Part shown: piece after piece, positions 19,407-28,381 of the stretch
How positions within the stretch are numbered: the stretch's first letter is position 1
Layout: each line of letters opens with the position of its first letter
NCBI GenBank assembly: GCA_014380485.1
Contig: JACMJU010000140.1
Location: 1-34,181 of the forward strand
DNA: 34,181 bases
Direction: 5' to 3'
DNA from: Methyloceanibacter sp.
GTDB taxonomy: Bacteria; Pseudomonadota; Alphaproteobacteria; Rhizobiales; Methyloligellaceae
Made by a program: the position numbers and the translations under genes
The notes under the pieces: generated by a model
Database searches by the model: none
Seen by the model: the letters and a program-made list of their open reading frames with translations, nothing else
What the model was told of the DNA's origin: nothing

Positions 19407-20496
19407 TCAGCGCACCAGAATGGCGTGATTATCCCAATGAAATTGTGAAGCCCGGCGCGACACGGCACCGCGCGGGCCGGCGGTGACGAGCCACCCCTCG
19501 CCGCTGGTGAGGAGGAAGCTCGCGCTGCGATGCGTCGGCGCCAGTCCGCACCCGTCCCTCAAGTCGCAGGCGCCGAGATAGCGCCGGCTTGCCACGTCCC
19601 AATAGGTGACGTGGCCGCCTTTGGGCGCCGAAGCGGCGACGATACCGCCGCTCCGGTCGGCAGCCACCGACCCGATATAGTTGCGCAACGCGCTCTGCAT
19701 CGGCCCGGGCGCCTCGACGATGACCGGCGTCTCTCCCCTGCGGTGAAAGCCGATCAACGCCGGCGCATCTCCTTCAGGCCCGCGATACTGGCAGCCGAAT
19801 ACGACCGTATCGTCCGCGCCGAGGGCGAGATGGCGGATCGAGAGCTGATGCAGCTCGGGGGCGAGACGATGTTCCTCCAGGAGATCGCCGGTCGCCACAT
19901 CGACATAGACGAGCGAAGGCTGCATCTCGGCGAGGTTCAACTCGTCGGCGCCGCGATGGGGATGGGTGCGGATGCCGCCATTGGCGATCGCCATGACGCG
20001 GCCATCTGCAAGAAGCGCGATATCGTGGGGCTCCATGCCATAAGCCGGGAATTCGCCGATCTGCTTGTAGCCGCCGGTCGCGTCACGCACGCCGATCATT
20101 CCGGCGGCGCTCGTAATCGTTCTCCGTGGCGTAAAGCAGCCTGCCATCCGATGAGAAGGTGCCGTGGCCGAAGAAATGACGCTCAGGTTTCGAGGCGAAC
20201 CAGATCGGGGGCTCTGACCGGAGCGACACCGCCACGCCGAACCGGCCGGCACGCCGCGCGAAGGCGACCCACTCGCCGCCGCCGGGCCTGAGCGCGATAT
20301 CGTGGCCGCGTCCCGGAAGCTCGATCGCCTGCTCGTCGCCCGCAAGGGTGAACAGTGCGGCCTGAAAATTTCCCCTGTCGTCCTTGCGCGAGGCGGCGAA
20401 GCACTCGGGCTCAAACGGGACGGCACGCCGCGGACAAGACAGCGCAACGGCGCCGCCGGCAAGGCCGGCCAGAAGCGCGCGGCGGTCGAGCGTCAT
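19407..20496 (-). pseudogene. DUF1513-family protein with an apparent frameshift near 20100-20112
   Basis: The N-terminal half is in ORF 20083..20496 (MTLDRRALLAGLAGGAVALS...GRLLYATENDYE). The rest is in a different frame within ORF 19407..20462 (AAGMIGVRDATGGYKQIGEFPAYGMEPHDI...). Confidence 0.7.
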
Positions 20497-20499
20497 GGC

Positions 20500-21570
20500 C
20501 TAATCTCCATCCATGGCATTGAAGCCGAAGGCGAGGCCCGCACCTCGTGAAATCGCATCGGCAGCCGTTTGCGCCGCGCTCTTGAGCGAGACACGCAACG
20601 CCTCGATCTTGTCGCGCGACGCCGCATCTTGGACCACCTTCGCCATGGGCTCGTCGATACCGCTCAAGACATCGATGGCATGGTCGAGGTCGAACAGAAT
20701 AGAGCTCTCGACGCCGGGCGCGTCCTTTGCCACGACTTGCGCGAAGCCGCTTTTGAAGAGTGCGCGCACGCCTTCAAGATTGCCGGCAGCATTGGCGAGG
20801 CTGAGACCGCTCCGCCAGAAGGAAGCGAGCCTGGGCTTGGCCTCAGTGGCGGCGGCGCCGAGGGGCTTGGCGAGTTTCTGGTCGCGTACCAGCTCGATGC
20901 CAGAGGTGAAGGATTTGAACAGGTCGAGCGTGACCTCTTTCGGCGCGCGATAGATTGAATCTTCGGGGCCGGGACTGAGGAACGCTTTGTCGTAGCGCGA
21001 GCCCTCGCGCCAATCCTCGACCACCGACTTGGCGATACGATCGATATTGACGGCGACGGCGAGAGCGAAGGCACAGCGAAAGGCGCCGTCGCCCGCGGGT
21101 GCGGAGAGCGTTTCCGCGCCGTCGCCGAAAAGCAGATATTCGAGGGCGGGCAGGCCCTGCAATGCCACGCTCTTGCCGGGAAGCGCGTCGGGGAGCGTTA
21201 CGGCTTCGTCGCGGCCGGCGAGGGCGGCTTGTATTTGCCTTTGTCCGAGTCCCTTGGGATCTGGCCAGTAGAAGAGACGCTCATAACGGTTTCCCTCGGT
21301 GATCGGACCGAAGCGCAGGATCTCGACTTTGCTCCATGCCCTCACCGCTGCCGCGAATGCGGCCCTGCTTGCTTCGAGGGACGAAGCTGAGGGCTCTCGG
21401 CAAAGCGAGCCGACCTTGTCGTTGAGAGCAGCGGCCTGTTCGGCAAGCGCGGCGTAGCCCGGGCGAATGACCTCCCTCAGCGTGGCTAGGGCAATGGCGG
21501 AATGATCGGCCTCGGCATAAGCGAGCGTCGTGCTCGTGCAGAGCAGCGCTGTCGCGAGCACGTGCCTCAT
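20500..21570 (-). CDS. Imelysin family protein, second paralog (periplasmic)
   Basis: Start at MRHVLATALLCTSTTLAYA (21570), overlapping the upstream stop (ATGA). GKSVALQGLPALEYLLFGDG aligns by eye with the imelysin motif region. Confidence 0.85.
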   Translation of the reverse strand: MRHVLATALLCTSTTLAYAEADHSAIALATLREVIRPGYAALAEQAAALNDKVGSLCREPSASSLEASRAAFAAAVRAWSKVEILRFGPITEGNRYERLFYWPDPKGLGQRQIQAALAGRDEAVTLPDALPGKSVALQGLPALEYLLFGDGAETLSAPAGDGAFRCAFALAVAVNIDRIAKSVVEDWREGSRYDKAFLSPGPEDSIYRAPKEVTLDLFKSFTSGIELVRDQKLAKPLGAAATEAKPRLASFWRSGLSLANAAGNLEGVRALFKSGFAQVVAKDAPGVESSILFDLDHAIDVLSGIDEPMAKVVQDAASRDKIEALRVSLKSAAQTAADAISRGAGLAFGFNAMDGD

Positions 21571-23138
21571 AGCGAGTTCACGAAGGCAAGCAGGGCGTCG
21601 CGGTCGGCTTTGGGGAGGCTTGCGAATTTGTCGCGCGCGCCCTCTCCCTCGCCGCCATGCCAAAGAATGGCCTCGGTCAGGTTCCGCGCCCGTCCGTCGT
21701 GCAGAAACAGCGTATGCCCGCTCACGGTCTCGGTGAGCCCGATGCCCCAGAGCGGCGGCGTGCGCCATTCGCTCCCGGTCGCCGCACCTTCGGGCCTGCC
21801 ATCGGCAAGACCTTCGCCCATGTCGTGCAACAAGAGATCGGTGTAGGGCCAGATCAGTTGATGCGACAGATGGGGCTGGCCCGGCACCTCGCCGGTCACG
21901 AATTTCGGCCGGTGACAGCCTGCACAGCCGATGGCGTAGAAGATCTCCTTGCCCTTCAGCACTTCGAGGTCGCCGGGCTTACGCCGCGCGGGCACGGCGA
22001 GATTCTGGGCGTAGAAAGTCACGAGGTTGAACAGCGCGTCGCCCACTTCGACATTCTGATGTTTGGGCGAGTTGCCGTTCGGCGCCGCGAAGCATGCAAG
22101 CTGTTTTTCGGTGCAGTCGCCGGAGCCATGCGGAAGCATGGTGGTGGACAGGCCGAGATCGCCGCTGAAGGCCTCGGCGTCCTGCTGGGCGATGGTGGGA
22201 ATGCCTGCCTTCCAGCCGAAGCGGCCGAGCATCACCTTGTCGTGCTCGCGCGACCAGACGCGATTGGGTCTGCCGGAGACACCGTCCTTGCCTGGGCCAT
22301 CGGGAGCGGCGTTGGCCAGGATCTGCTCCTCGGGAACGGCTTCGAGCAATCCCAAGCCGATCATCGGCGGGGCCACCCGGGGCGAGAGCATGATTTCGGG
22401 GTTCGTCGGTCCATAAGCGAGATCGGCAATCGCGTAGCTCGGTTCGCGCAGAGAGACGGTTTCGCCGCCGGCAAGGTCCACTTGGCGCTCTCGGTATTCG
22501 ATCTTGAGCTTGCCCTCGGACGCGATGCCTTGAATGGCGAAATCCTGGAGCTGCCCACCATAGACCGGATCGGGAAGCGCGTTCACGCGATGGGCTGCGA
22601 TCTTCTCCCTCTCCTCTCCTGTCGCGGCGGGGACGGAGAGCCTGACCAGCATCGAGCCCGAATCGTCGGAGACATCGGATGAGAACGGCGGATGGCCGCG
22701 GCCATCCTTCAGATGGCAGTTCTGGCAGGCGCGGGCGTTGAACAGCGGCCCCAGTCCATCGGAGGCATCGGTCGAGGACGGCGCCGATATCCAGCTCTTG
22801 CGGAAGATGCCGTTGCCGACCTTGAAATCGAGTTCGCGCTTGAAATCCATGTTGCCGGAGGAGAGCGAGAAGGCGTTGGCGGTCGAGGTCGAGCCGCGCG
22901 ACGTGGCGCCGCCGCCGGGTTTATCCTCTCCCCCTTCGAGCTTGGTGAAGTCCGTGGTGGGTCGAACCAAGTTTTCGGCGGCTTCATCGGCGCCTTCGCC
23001 ATGAGTCTGGAGGACGCCGGCAAAGAGCGGCAGAGCCGCGCCGAAGAGGATTGCGCCAATCAGGCACGCAGGGCGCCCCCGTCTCGACGTTCGGCTCTCC
23101 GGCGACTCTGCTTTGGAACTGGAATGGGGTGAGTGCAC
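21567..23138 (-). CDS. Di-heme oxidoreductase family protein (DUF1111)
   Basis: Two c-type heme motifs, CQNCH (GPLFNARACQNCHLKDGRGHP) and CAGCH (FYAIGCAGCHRPKF), plus LAYGPTNPEIMLSPRVAPPMIGLGLLEAVPE. Confidence 0.92.
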   Translation of the reverse strand: MHSPHSSSKAESPESRTSRRGRPACLIGAILFGAALPLFAGVLQTHGEGADEAAENLVRPTTDFTKLEGGEDKPGGGATSRGSTSTANAFSLSSGNMDFKRELDFKVGNGIFRKSWISAPSSTDASDGLGPLFNARACQNCHLKDGRGHPPFSSDVSDDSGSMLVRLSVPAATGEEREKIAAHRVNALPDPVYGGQLQDFAIQGIASEGKLKIEYRERQVDLAGGETVSLREPSYAIADLAYGPTNPEIMLSPRVAPPMIGLGLLEAVPEEQILANAAPDGPGKDGVSGRPNRVWSREHDKVMLGRFGWKAGIPTIAQQDAEAFSGDLGLSTTMLPHGSGDCTEKQLACFAAPNGNSPKHQNVEVGDALFNLVTFYAQNLAVPARRKPGDLEVLKGKEIFYAIGCAGCHRPKFVTGEVPGQPHLSHQLIWPYTDLLLHDMGEGLADGRPEGAATGSEWRTPPLWGIGLTETVSGHTLFLHDGRARNLTEAILWHGGEGEGARDKFASLPKADRDALLAFVNSL

Positions 23139-23148
23139 GCGTCCTTCT

Positions 23149-24552
23149 TCAGAAGCCTATCGTGGTGCGTGCCCCCACAACCGTTGCGTCCTCGACGCCC
23201 GCCACGTTGCCGCCGGGCTGGAAGATATACTGGAAGTTCGGCTGTAGCGACCAGCCGGGATTGATTTGATAGGTGTAACAGATTTCGATCAGCGCCTCGT
23301 AGTTACGCGGCACGGGCTCGCCGAAATCGACATCGAAGGCCGAGACCCGATCGGAAATGTTGGTGTAGGCGAAGCCGACGGCAAAGGCATCGTCGGGACG
23401 GCCGGGGATCATGCCGGTGAAGGTGACGCCGCCATCGGCATAGAAGTCGATGAGATTGCGGTCTTGTGGCGCGCCGACGAAGCGGGCAAAGATGCCGACG
23501 CCTTTTGTCTCCTCGCTTCCCGGCACGCGCCAGACAAGTTGATCGATGATGCCGTAGAGGCCCCAATTGTGGTCGAGCGGCCTTCCGTCATTGGCCGTGA
23601 CGGCAATGAGCGCGCCGCCCGAATCGAAGCGCTGGTCTTGGAACGTGCCGAAGTGATCCCATCCGCCGATCTTGACGGCGCCGGGAAGCCTGCCCTTCTG
23701 ATTGTAGCGATAGACGCCTTCGACCATCAGCAGAGGGTCGTCGTCGAGCTCGAAGTCGAGACCGTGGTCGTTACACCGCTGCGGATCTTCATTGGCGCAA
23801 GCCGGAGCCGGATCGCCGTTATAGACGCCGATCATAAGGCCGAGCCTCTCGTTCGGATTGATGGCGACGCGGACGCCGGGCGTGGCCAAGGGATAGGCGG
23901 GCCCGCCGCTCGGCAGGTCGGCTGCGGTGATCGAAGGCCAGCCCCAGGTGCCGTTGAGAAAATATCCGCCACCATCGCTGGTGACAAACTCCTCATCGGC
24001 GGCAAGCTGGCCGATGCGCACGGACAGCTTCTCGTTGAACATGGTCTGCTGGAACCACAGCTCGAACAGGCGGGTGGCGTCGGTCGCTTCGAGATTGGAG
24101 ACCGGCATGAGCGAGCCGATATTGGCAGCGGTGATCGAATTGCCGTGGATTTGATAACCGTTGGCGTGGAAGCACAGGCCCCGCCAAAAGCCAAGCTTCT
24201 TCATGTCGGCATTGATATAAAGCTCGAGCACGCCGTCATACTCGCCGCCTTGGTCGAAGCCGCCCCAGTTGTAGAACGTCTCGCCGTAGTAATAGCCGCC
24301 GATGCCGATGCCTGCCCGGGCAAGCCCCTGGCGCACGCCGCCTGCGTCGAGCTTGAAGGCTGCGTCGTCGGGAATGCCGGTATCGGTCACGTCGCAATCG
24401 GCCCTCGCCTCGGCGGGAAGGGCGAAAAGCGCCATGGCCACGGCGAGGGCGCCCATGGCTTTGGAAAGGCTTGCGCGATAAGCGCCCCGGTTCAGTTCGT
24501 GGCCCGATCGTGATCTTGCCAAATCGCTCGGCGCGATCTGCGTCTTCCGCAT
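23149..24552 (-). CDS. Carbohydrate porin, OprB-like outer membrane protein
   Basis: Signal peptide (GALAVAMALFALPAEARA), YNWGGFDQGGEYDGVLELYINADMKKLGFWRGLCFHANGYQIHG and C-terminal PGWSLQPNFQYIFQPGGN...GARTTIGF (terminal Phe). Start at MRKTQIAPS. Confidence 0.87.
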   Translation of the reverse strand: MRKTQIAPSDLARSRSGHELNRGAYRASLSKAMGALAVAMALFALPAEARADCDVTDTGIPDDAAFKLDAGGVRQGLARAGIGIGGYYYGETFYNWGGFDQGGEYDGVLELYINADMKKLGFWRGLCFHANGYQIHGNSITAANIGSLMPVSNLEATDATRLFELWFQQTMFNEKLSVRIGQLAADEEFVTSDGGGYFLNGTWGWPSITAADLPSGGPAYPLATPGVRVAINPNERLGLMIGVYNGDPAPACANEDPQRCNDHGLDFELDDDPLLMVEGVYRYNQKGRLPGAVKIGGWDHFGTFQDQRFDSGGALIAVTANDGRPLDHNWGLYGIIDQLVWRVPGSEETKGVGIFARFVGAPQDRNLIDFYADGGVTFTGMIPGRPDDAFAVGFAYTNISDRVSAFDVDFGEPVPRNYEALIEICYTYQINPGWSLQPNFQYIFQPGGNVAGVEDATVVGARTTIGF

Positions 24553-24604
24553 TTTCGGCCCCCCAAGGCTCTGGCTGTCCTCGTCCCCTGTCTCACCTGC
24601 CCCG

Positions 24605-25927
24605 TCAATTGGGATTTCCCGCTCCCCCGTCGCTCGTGGCCTTGTTTTCGGCTTGCACCTTCTCCGGACTATCGAGACTGTCGGACCCTTCGAACGCAAT
24701 AGCTTTCAGGTCGAGAGTGGCCACGGCACGCTCGATCGCCTTCGTCTGGCCGAGCAGAGCCGAGATCGCGCGCTCGACCACTTCGTTTCCGGCCTCGTTC
24801 CCCTCCCCGATCATCTGATCGTAGGATTCGGTCGTGAGCGCCCGCAAATAGAGCGCGTTCATCGCCTCCATGGTGGCGTCGAGCTTGGCCCTTAACTCCT
24901 CATCGATCTCGGGCGATTTGGCCCTGACCAGTTCCGAGATGCTCGGACCTGACACCAGAGACCTGTCGATTCGGCGATAGGCGCCGAGATAGACATTGCG
25001 GACGCCGAGCGCGTCGAAGAAATGGGAGGCGTGGGTGGTGTCGGAGAAGCAATCGTGCTCCTCCTCGGGATCGTGGATCATCAGCCCGAGCTTCATGCGC
25101 TCTCCGGCGAGCTCCCCGTAAGAAAGGCTGCCGAGACCGGTCATGATCGCGGTGAGGCCGGCCTCGTCGCCGCCCTGCTCGATCGTTCGGCGCGCCTCGC
25201 CGCCCCGTCCCCATTGCCCCGCCATCCAAGCGAGATCGTCGACCAGCAGCTCGGTCACGGCGCGGAGATATTCGGCGCGCCGCACACAGTTGCCGTTCGT
25301 GCATTTCGCGATGTCGAAGTCGCTCGCCCGGCGGGCGCCGTTGCCGGGGCCGGTGCCGTTCAAATCCTGGCCCCAAAGAAGAAATTCGACCGCGTGATAG
25401 CCCGTGGCGACATTGGCCTCGACGCCGCCGGCCTCTTGCAGCGTGTCGGCGAGCAGCTCTTTGCTGATCTTGCTCGCCTCGAGCGTCTTGCCGCCTATGG
25501 TGAGCTTGGCGTTGGCGATCACATTGGCGGCGTAGAGCTCGTTTTCGGGCGACTCGGTGCCGTAGGCCGAAGCGACATAGTCGATCAGTCCCTCGTCGAG
25601 CGGCCAGGCGTTCACCTTGCCTTCCCAATCGTCGACGATGGCGTTGCCGAAGCGATAGGCCTCGGTCTGCATGTAAGGAATGCGGGCGGCGATCCAGGCG
25701 GCGCGCGCGGCGCGAAGGTTGTCCTCCGTCGGCCTGGCGAGCAAGGCGTCGATGGCGAGCTTCAGCGTCCTCGCCGTATCGAGCGAGTCGGTGTAGGCGG
25801 CCTGCGCGATGTCCGCATAGACTTTCAGCACTTCGTTGGGGGCTGGCGCGGGCTCGGCGATGGCAGGCGCGGCAAGACAGATCGCGAGCGTGGCGACCGG
25901 CACAACAGTCGATAGCCGTCTTATCAT
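24605..25927 (-). CDS. Imelysin family protein (IrpA-like)
   Basis: Signal peptide MIRRLSTVVPVATLAICLAAPAIA, NAWPLDEGLIDYV and the GxHxxE motif in ATGYHAVEFLLWGQDLNGTGPG. Confidence 0.93.
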   Translation of the reverse strand: MIRRLSTVVPVATLAICLAAPAIAEPAPAPNEVLKVYADIAQAAYTDSLDTARTLKLAIDALLARPTEDNLRAARAAWIAARIPYMQTEAYRFGNAIVDDWEGKVNAWPLDEGLIDYVASAYGTESPENELYAANVIANAKLTIGGKTLEASKISKELLADTLQEAGGVEANVATGYHAVEFLLWGQDLNGTGPGNGARRASDFDIAKCTNGNCVRRAEYLRAVTELLVDDLAWMAGQWGRGGEARRTIEQGGDEAGLTAIMTGLGSLSYGELAGERMKLGLMIHDPEEEHDCFSDTTHASHFFDALGVRNVYLGAYRRIDRSLVSGPSISELVRAKSPEIDEELRAKLDATMEAMNALYLRALTTESYDQMIGEGNEAGNEVVERAISALLGQTKAIERAVATLDLKAIAFEGSDSLDSPEKVQAENKATSDGGAGNPN

Positions 25928-26061
25928 CGGCGCCCCTTTGTCGTTAGAAGCCCAGAGCCCGGGCCCTCTCGTGGTCTTGGCCGGCAAGGCGTGCACGGCA
26001 AAGAGGAAATTGCGGCGGCCTTTGGGCCGGGACCCTCAGGCCACCGCAAGGTTGAGACGAG

Positions 26062-26095
26062 GAAACGTCCAAAGGCTTATGCCGCGGGACGTTTC
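26062..26095. promoter_or_regulatory. 9-bp perfect inverted repeat GAAACGTCC-N16-GGACGTTTC in the divergent imelysin/LysR intergenic region
   Basis: Arms 26062-26070 and 26087-26095 are exact reverse complements. They could be an operator or an RNA hairpin. Confidence 0.5.
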
Positions 26096-26192
26096 AGACC
26101 TCCGGGCTGGGCAGCCGGATGCCTTGTCATGACCCTAGTGCCAAAGGTAACATGCACAAAGTGAACTCTTTTCAGCAGAATTATTGCAAGCA

Positions 26193-27113
26193 ATGCACCT
26201 AAGGGAAGTTGACGCCAATCTCCTGGTGACGCTTGACGCGTTGCTCGTCGACGCCAGCGTTACCCGCGCCGCCGAGCGGCTCGGGCGGAGCGCCTCGGCG
26301 ATCAGCCATGCGCTGGCGAAGCTCCGCGAGATCTTCGCCGACGAGCTGTTCGTGCGCGCGGGCCAGCGGCTCGTGCCGACGGCGAAGGCGCTCGAGCTTG
26401 CGCCCACGGTCCACGTCATTCTCGCCGGCATGGAGAGTTTGCTGCGGCCGAGCAAGCCGTTCGATCCCTCCGAGACCTCGCGCGACTTCGCGATCGCCAC
26501 GAGCGAAGCGGGGGAGCTGATGCTGGTGCAACCGCTGCGCCGGCGGCTCCAACAGCTTGCGCCGAGCGTACGGGTCGGGTGGACACCCTCGAATCGCGAG
26601 GACAACACTGATGCGCTCCGCAGCGGACGATCCCATTTCGTGATCGACATCGAGGGCACGCCGCTCCAGGCGCCCGACATCCGCGTGCTCAAGCTTCGCG
26701 ACGACACCCTCGTCACGCTGGCGCGCCCGGGCCATCCGCTCGCGCGAGCGAAGCCGAAGGCCGCGGCGTTCGCCGCCTCCGGCCACATCGCCGTCCATGG
26801 GCTTCCCGCCATCGCCCTGATCGATGGCGAACTGGCCGCGCAGAAGATCGTCTGCACCGTCACAGCGCGCGTCTCCTCGATGCTGGTTGGGCTGCTGCTC
26901 GCGCTCAACAGCGACGCGTTGCTCACGGTTCCGGCGTCGCTTGCGGCGATTCTCGAGAGGCAGTTCGGGCTTAACCGGGTTCGTCAGCCCTTCAGGCCGA
27001 TCGGCTTTCCGTTGAGGCTGATGTGGCATTCGAGCTACGACCGCGACGAATGCCATGCCTGGGTGCGCGCGGAGCTTGCCAATCTGGTCCACGCGATGGA
27101 AGGCAGCGCGTGA
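26193..27113 (+). CDS. LysR family transcriptional regulator
   Basis: N-terminal HTH MHLREVDANLLVTLDALLVDASVTRAAERLGRSASAISHALAKLREIFADELFVRAGQRLVPTAKA. The ATG at 26193 is preferred over the TTG at 26184. Confidence 0.92.
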   Translation: MHLREVDANLLVTLDALLVDASVTRAAERLGRSASAISHALAKLREIFADELFVRAGQRLVPTAKALELAPTVHVILAGMESLLRPSKPFDPSETSRDFAIATSEAGELMLVQPLRRRLQQLAPSVRVGWTPSNREDNTDALRSGRSHFVIDIEGTPLQAPDIRVLKLRDDTLVTLARPGHPLARAKPKAAAFAASGHIAVHGLPAIALIDGELAAQKIVCTVTARVSSMLVGLLLALNSDALLTVPASLAAILERQFGLNRVRQPFRPIGFPLRLMWHSSYDRDECHAWVRAELANLVHAMEGSA

Positions 27114-27123
27114 AGGTATCGCC

Positions 27124-28290
27124 ATGAGCGTCGCGTTGCGGCCGCCTCTCCACCGCGCCCTGATCGGCATCTTGATTGCCATCGCTCTTGTCCCGGGCGC
27201 GCCGGCGCTCGCCATCGAGCCCTCGGAGCTCGAGAGCAACCTCACCATCACGGTGGACGGGGTGGCGAAGACGCTGAACCTCGAAGCCGGGATGGAGGCC
27301 CTCAAAATTCCCTCGGTCAGCTTCGCACTGATCGATGGCGACCGCATCGAATTCGCCAGCGCCTACGGTGCAAGCGCCACGCTTGAGACACTCTATCAGG
27401 CGGCGTCGCTGTCGAAATTCGTGGCGGCTGTCGGCGCCATGCGGCTCGTCGAAGCGAAGCGGCTCGATCTCGACGCCGACGTCAACACCAAGCTCACCTC
27501 ATGGAAAGTGCCGAGCAACGGGTTCGACCAGGCCCACCCGGTCACATTGCGCGGGCTGCTGAGCATGACGGCGGGGATCGGCGTGCCCGGATTCCTCGGT
27601 TACGAGATAGGGGTGCCGGTGCCGAACCTGACGCAGATCCTCTATGGCGCACCGCCCGCCAACTCGCCGCCGGTCACGGTGATCGCCGAGCCCGGCAGCG
27701 TCTACCGGTACTCCGGCGGAAGCTACGAGGTCGCCGAGGCACTGATGGTCGACACTATGCAAACGTCCTTCCCCGATCTGATGAGTGAAATCGTGCTGAA
27801 GCCTGCCGGCATGGCGCGCAGCACCTTCGCGCAAGAGCTGCCGGCCGATCTCGCCCGTCAAGCCATGCGCGGCCATTTGACCGATGGCAGTAAACTGCCC
27901 GGCGGCTACCACCTCTTTCCCGAGCATGCCGCGGCCGGCCTGTGGTCGACGCCCACCGACCTCGCCAATCTGCTGCTTCTGATTGGCCGCTCCTGGCGCG
28001 GCGAGAGCCAACTCTTTCTTCGGCCCGAGACGGCGCGCCAGATGCTGACGCCGCAAAATGATAGCCCTTATGGGCTCGGCGCCGCCATCGGCGAGGCCGA
28101 GGGCGCGCTCGCCGTCATGAAACGCGGACAGAATGTCGGCTATCAGGCCTATCTCATCCTGCTCCCCGCCGAGGGCAAGGGCATGGTGGTGATGACCAAT
28201 TCCGACAATGGCGCGATCCTCGCCGAGGCCTTGATCCGCCGCGCCGCCAAGCTTTTTGGCTGGCCCGCTTTGGGGACGCTTGCCGATTAA
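27124..28290 (+). CDS. Serine hydrolase, beta-lactamase/penicillin-binding protein-like fold
   Basis: Signal peptide, SxxK motif in YQAASLSKFVAAVGAMRLVE, YSGGSY in the YxN region and LLSMTAGIGVPGF. Confidence 0.9.
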   Translation: MSVALRPPLHRALIGILIAIALVPGAPALAIEPSELESNLTITVDGVAKTLNLEAGMEALKIPSVSFALIDGDRIEFASAYGASATLETLYQAASLSKFVAAVGAMRLVEAKRLDLDADVNTKLTSWKVPSNGFDQAHPVTLRGLLSMTAGIGVPGFLGYEIGVPVPNLTQILYGAPPANSPPVTVIAEPGSVYRYSGGSYEVAEALMVDTMQTSFPDLMSEIVLKPAGMARSTFAQELPADLARQAMRGHLTDGSKLPGGYHLFPEHAAAGLWSTPTDLANLLLLIGRSWRGESQLFLRPETARQMLTPQNDSPYGLGAAIGEAEGALAVMKRGQNVGYQAYLILLPAEGKGMVVMTNSDNGAILAEALIRRAAKLFGWPALGTLAD

Positions 28291-28291
28291 G

Positions 28292-28310
28292 GGGAGGCCC
28301 AAGACCTCCC
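28292..28310 (+). terminator. Hairpin GGGAGG-N7-CCTCCC just after the serine hydrolase stop
   Basis: Perfect 6-bp stem with a 7-nt loop starting 2 nt after the stop at 28290. The T-tract is weak (TCTGGTTT). Confidence 0.35.
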
Positions 28311-28381
28311 TCTGGTTTCCGTCACAAGCCTCGACTACCATAGGGTCTTGCACCCGTCTGCCGAGTACGGGTCCCCGGAGG

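Noticed and set aside
23266-24513. 415-aa plus-strand ORF
   Set aside because: Antisense to the OprB-like porin; no domain features.
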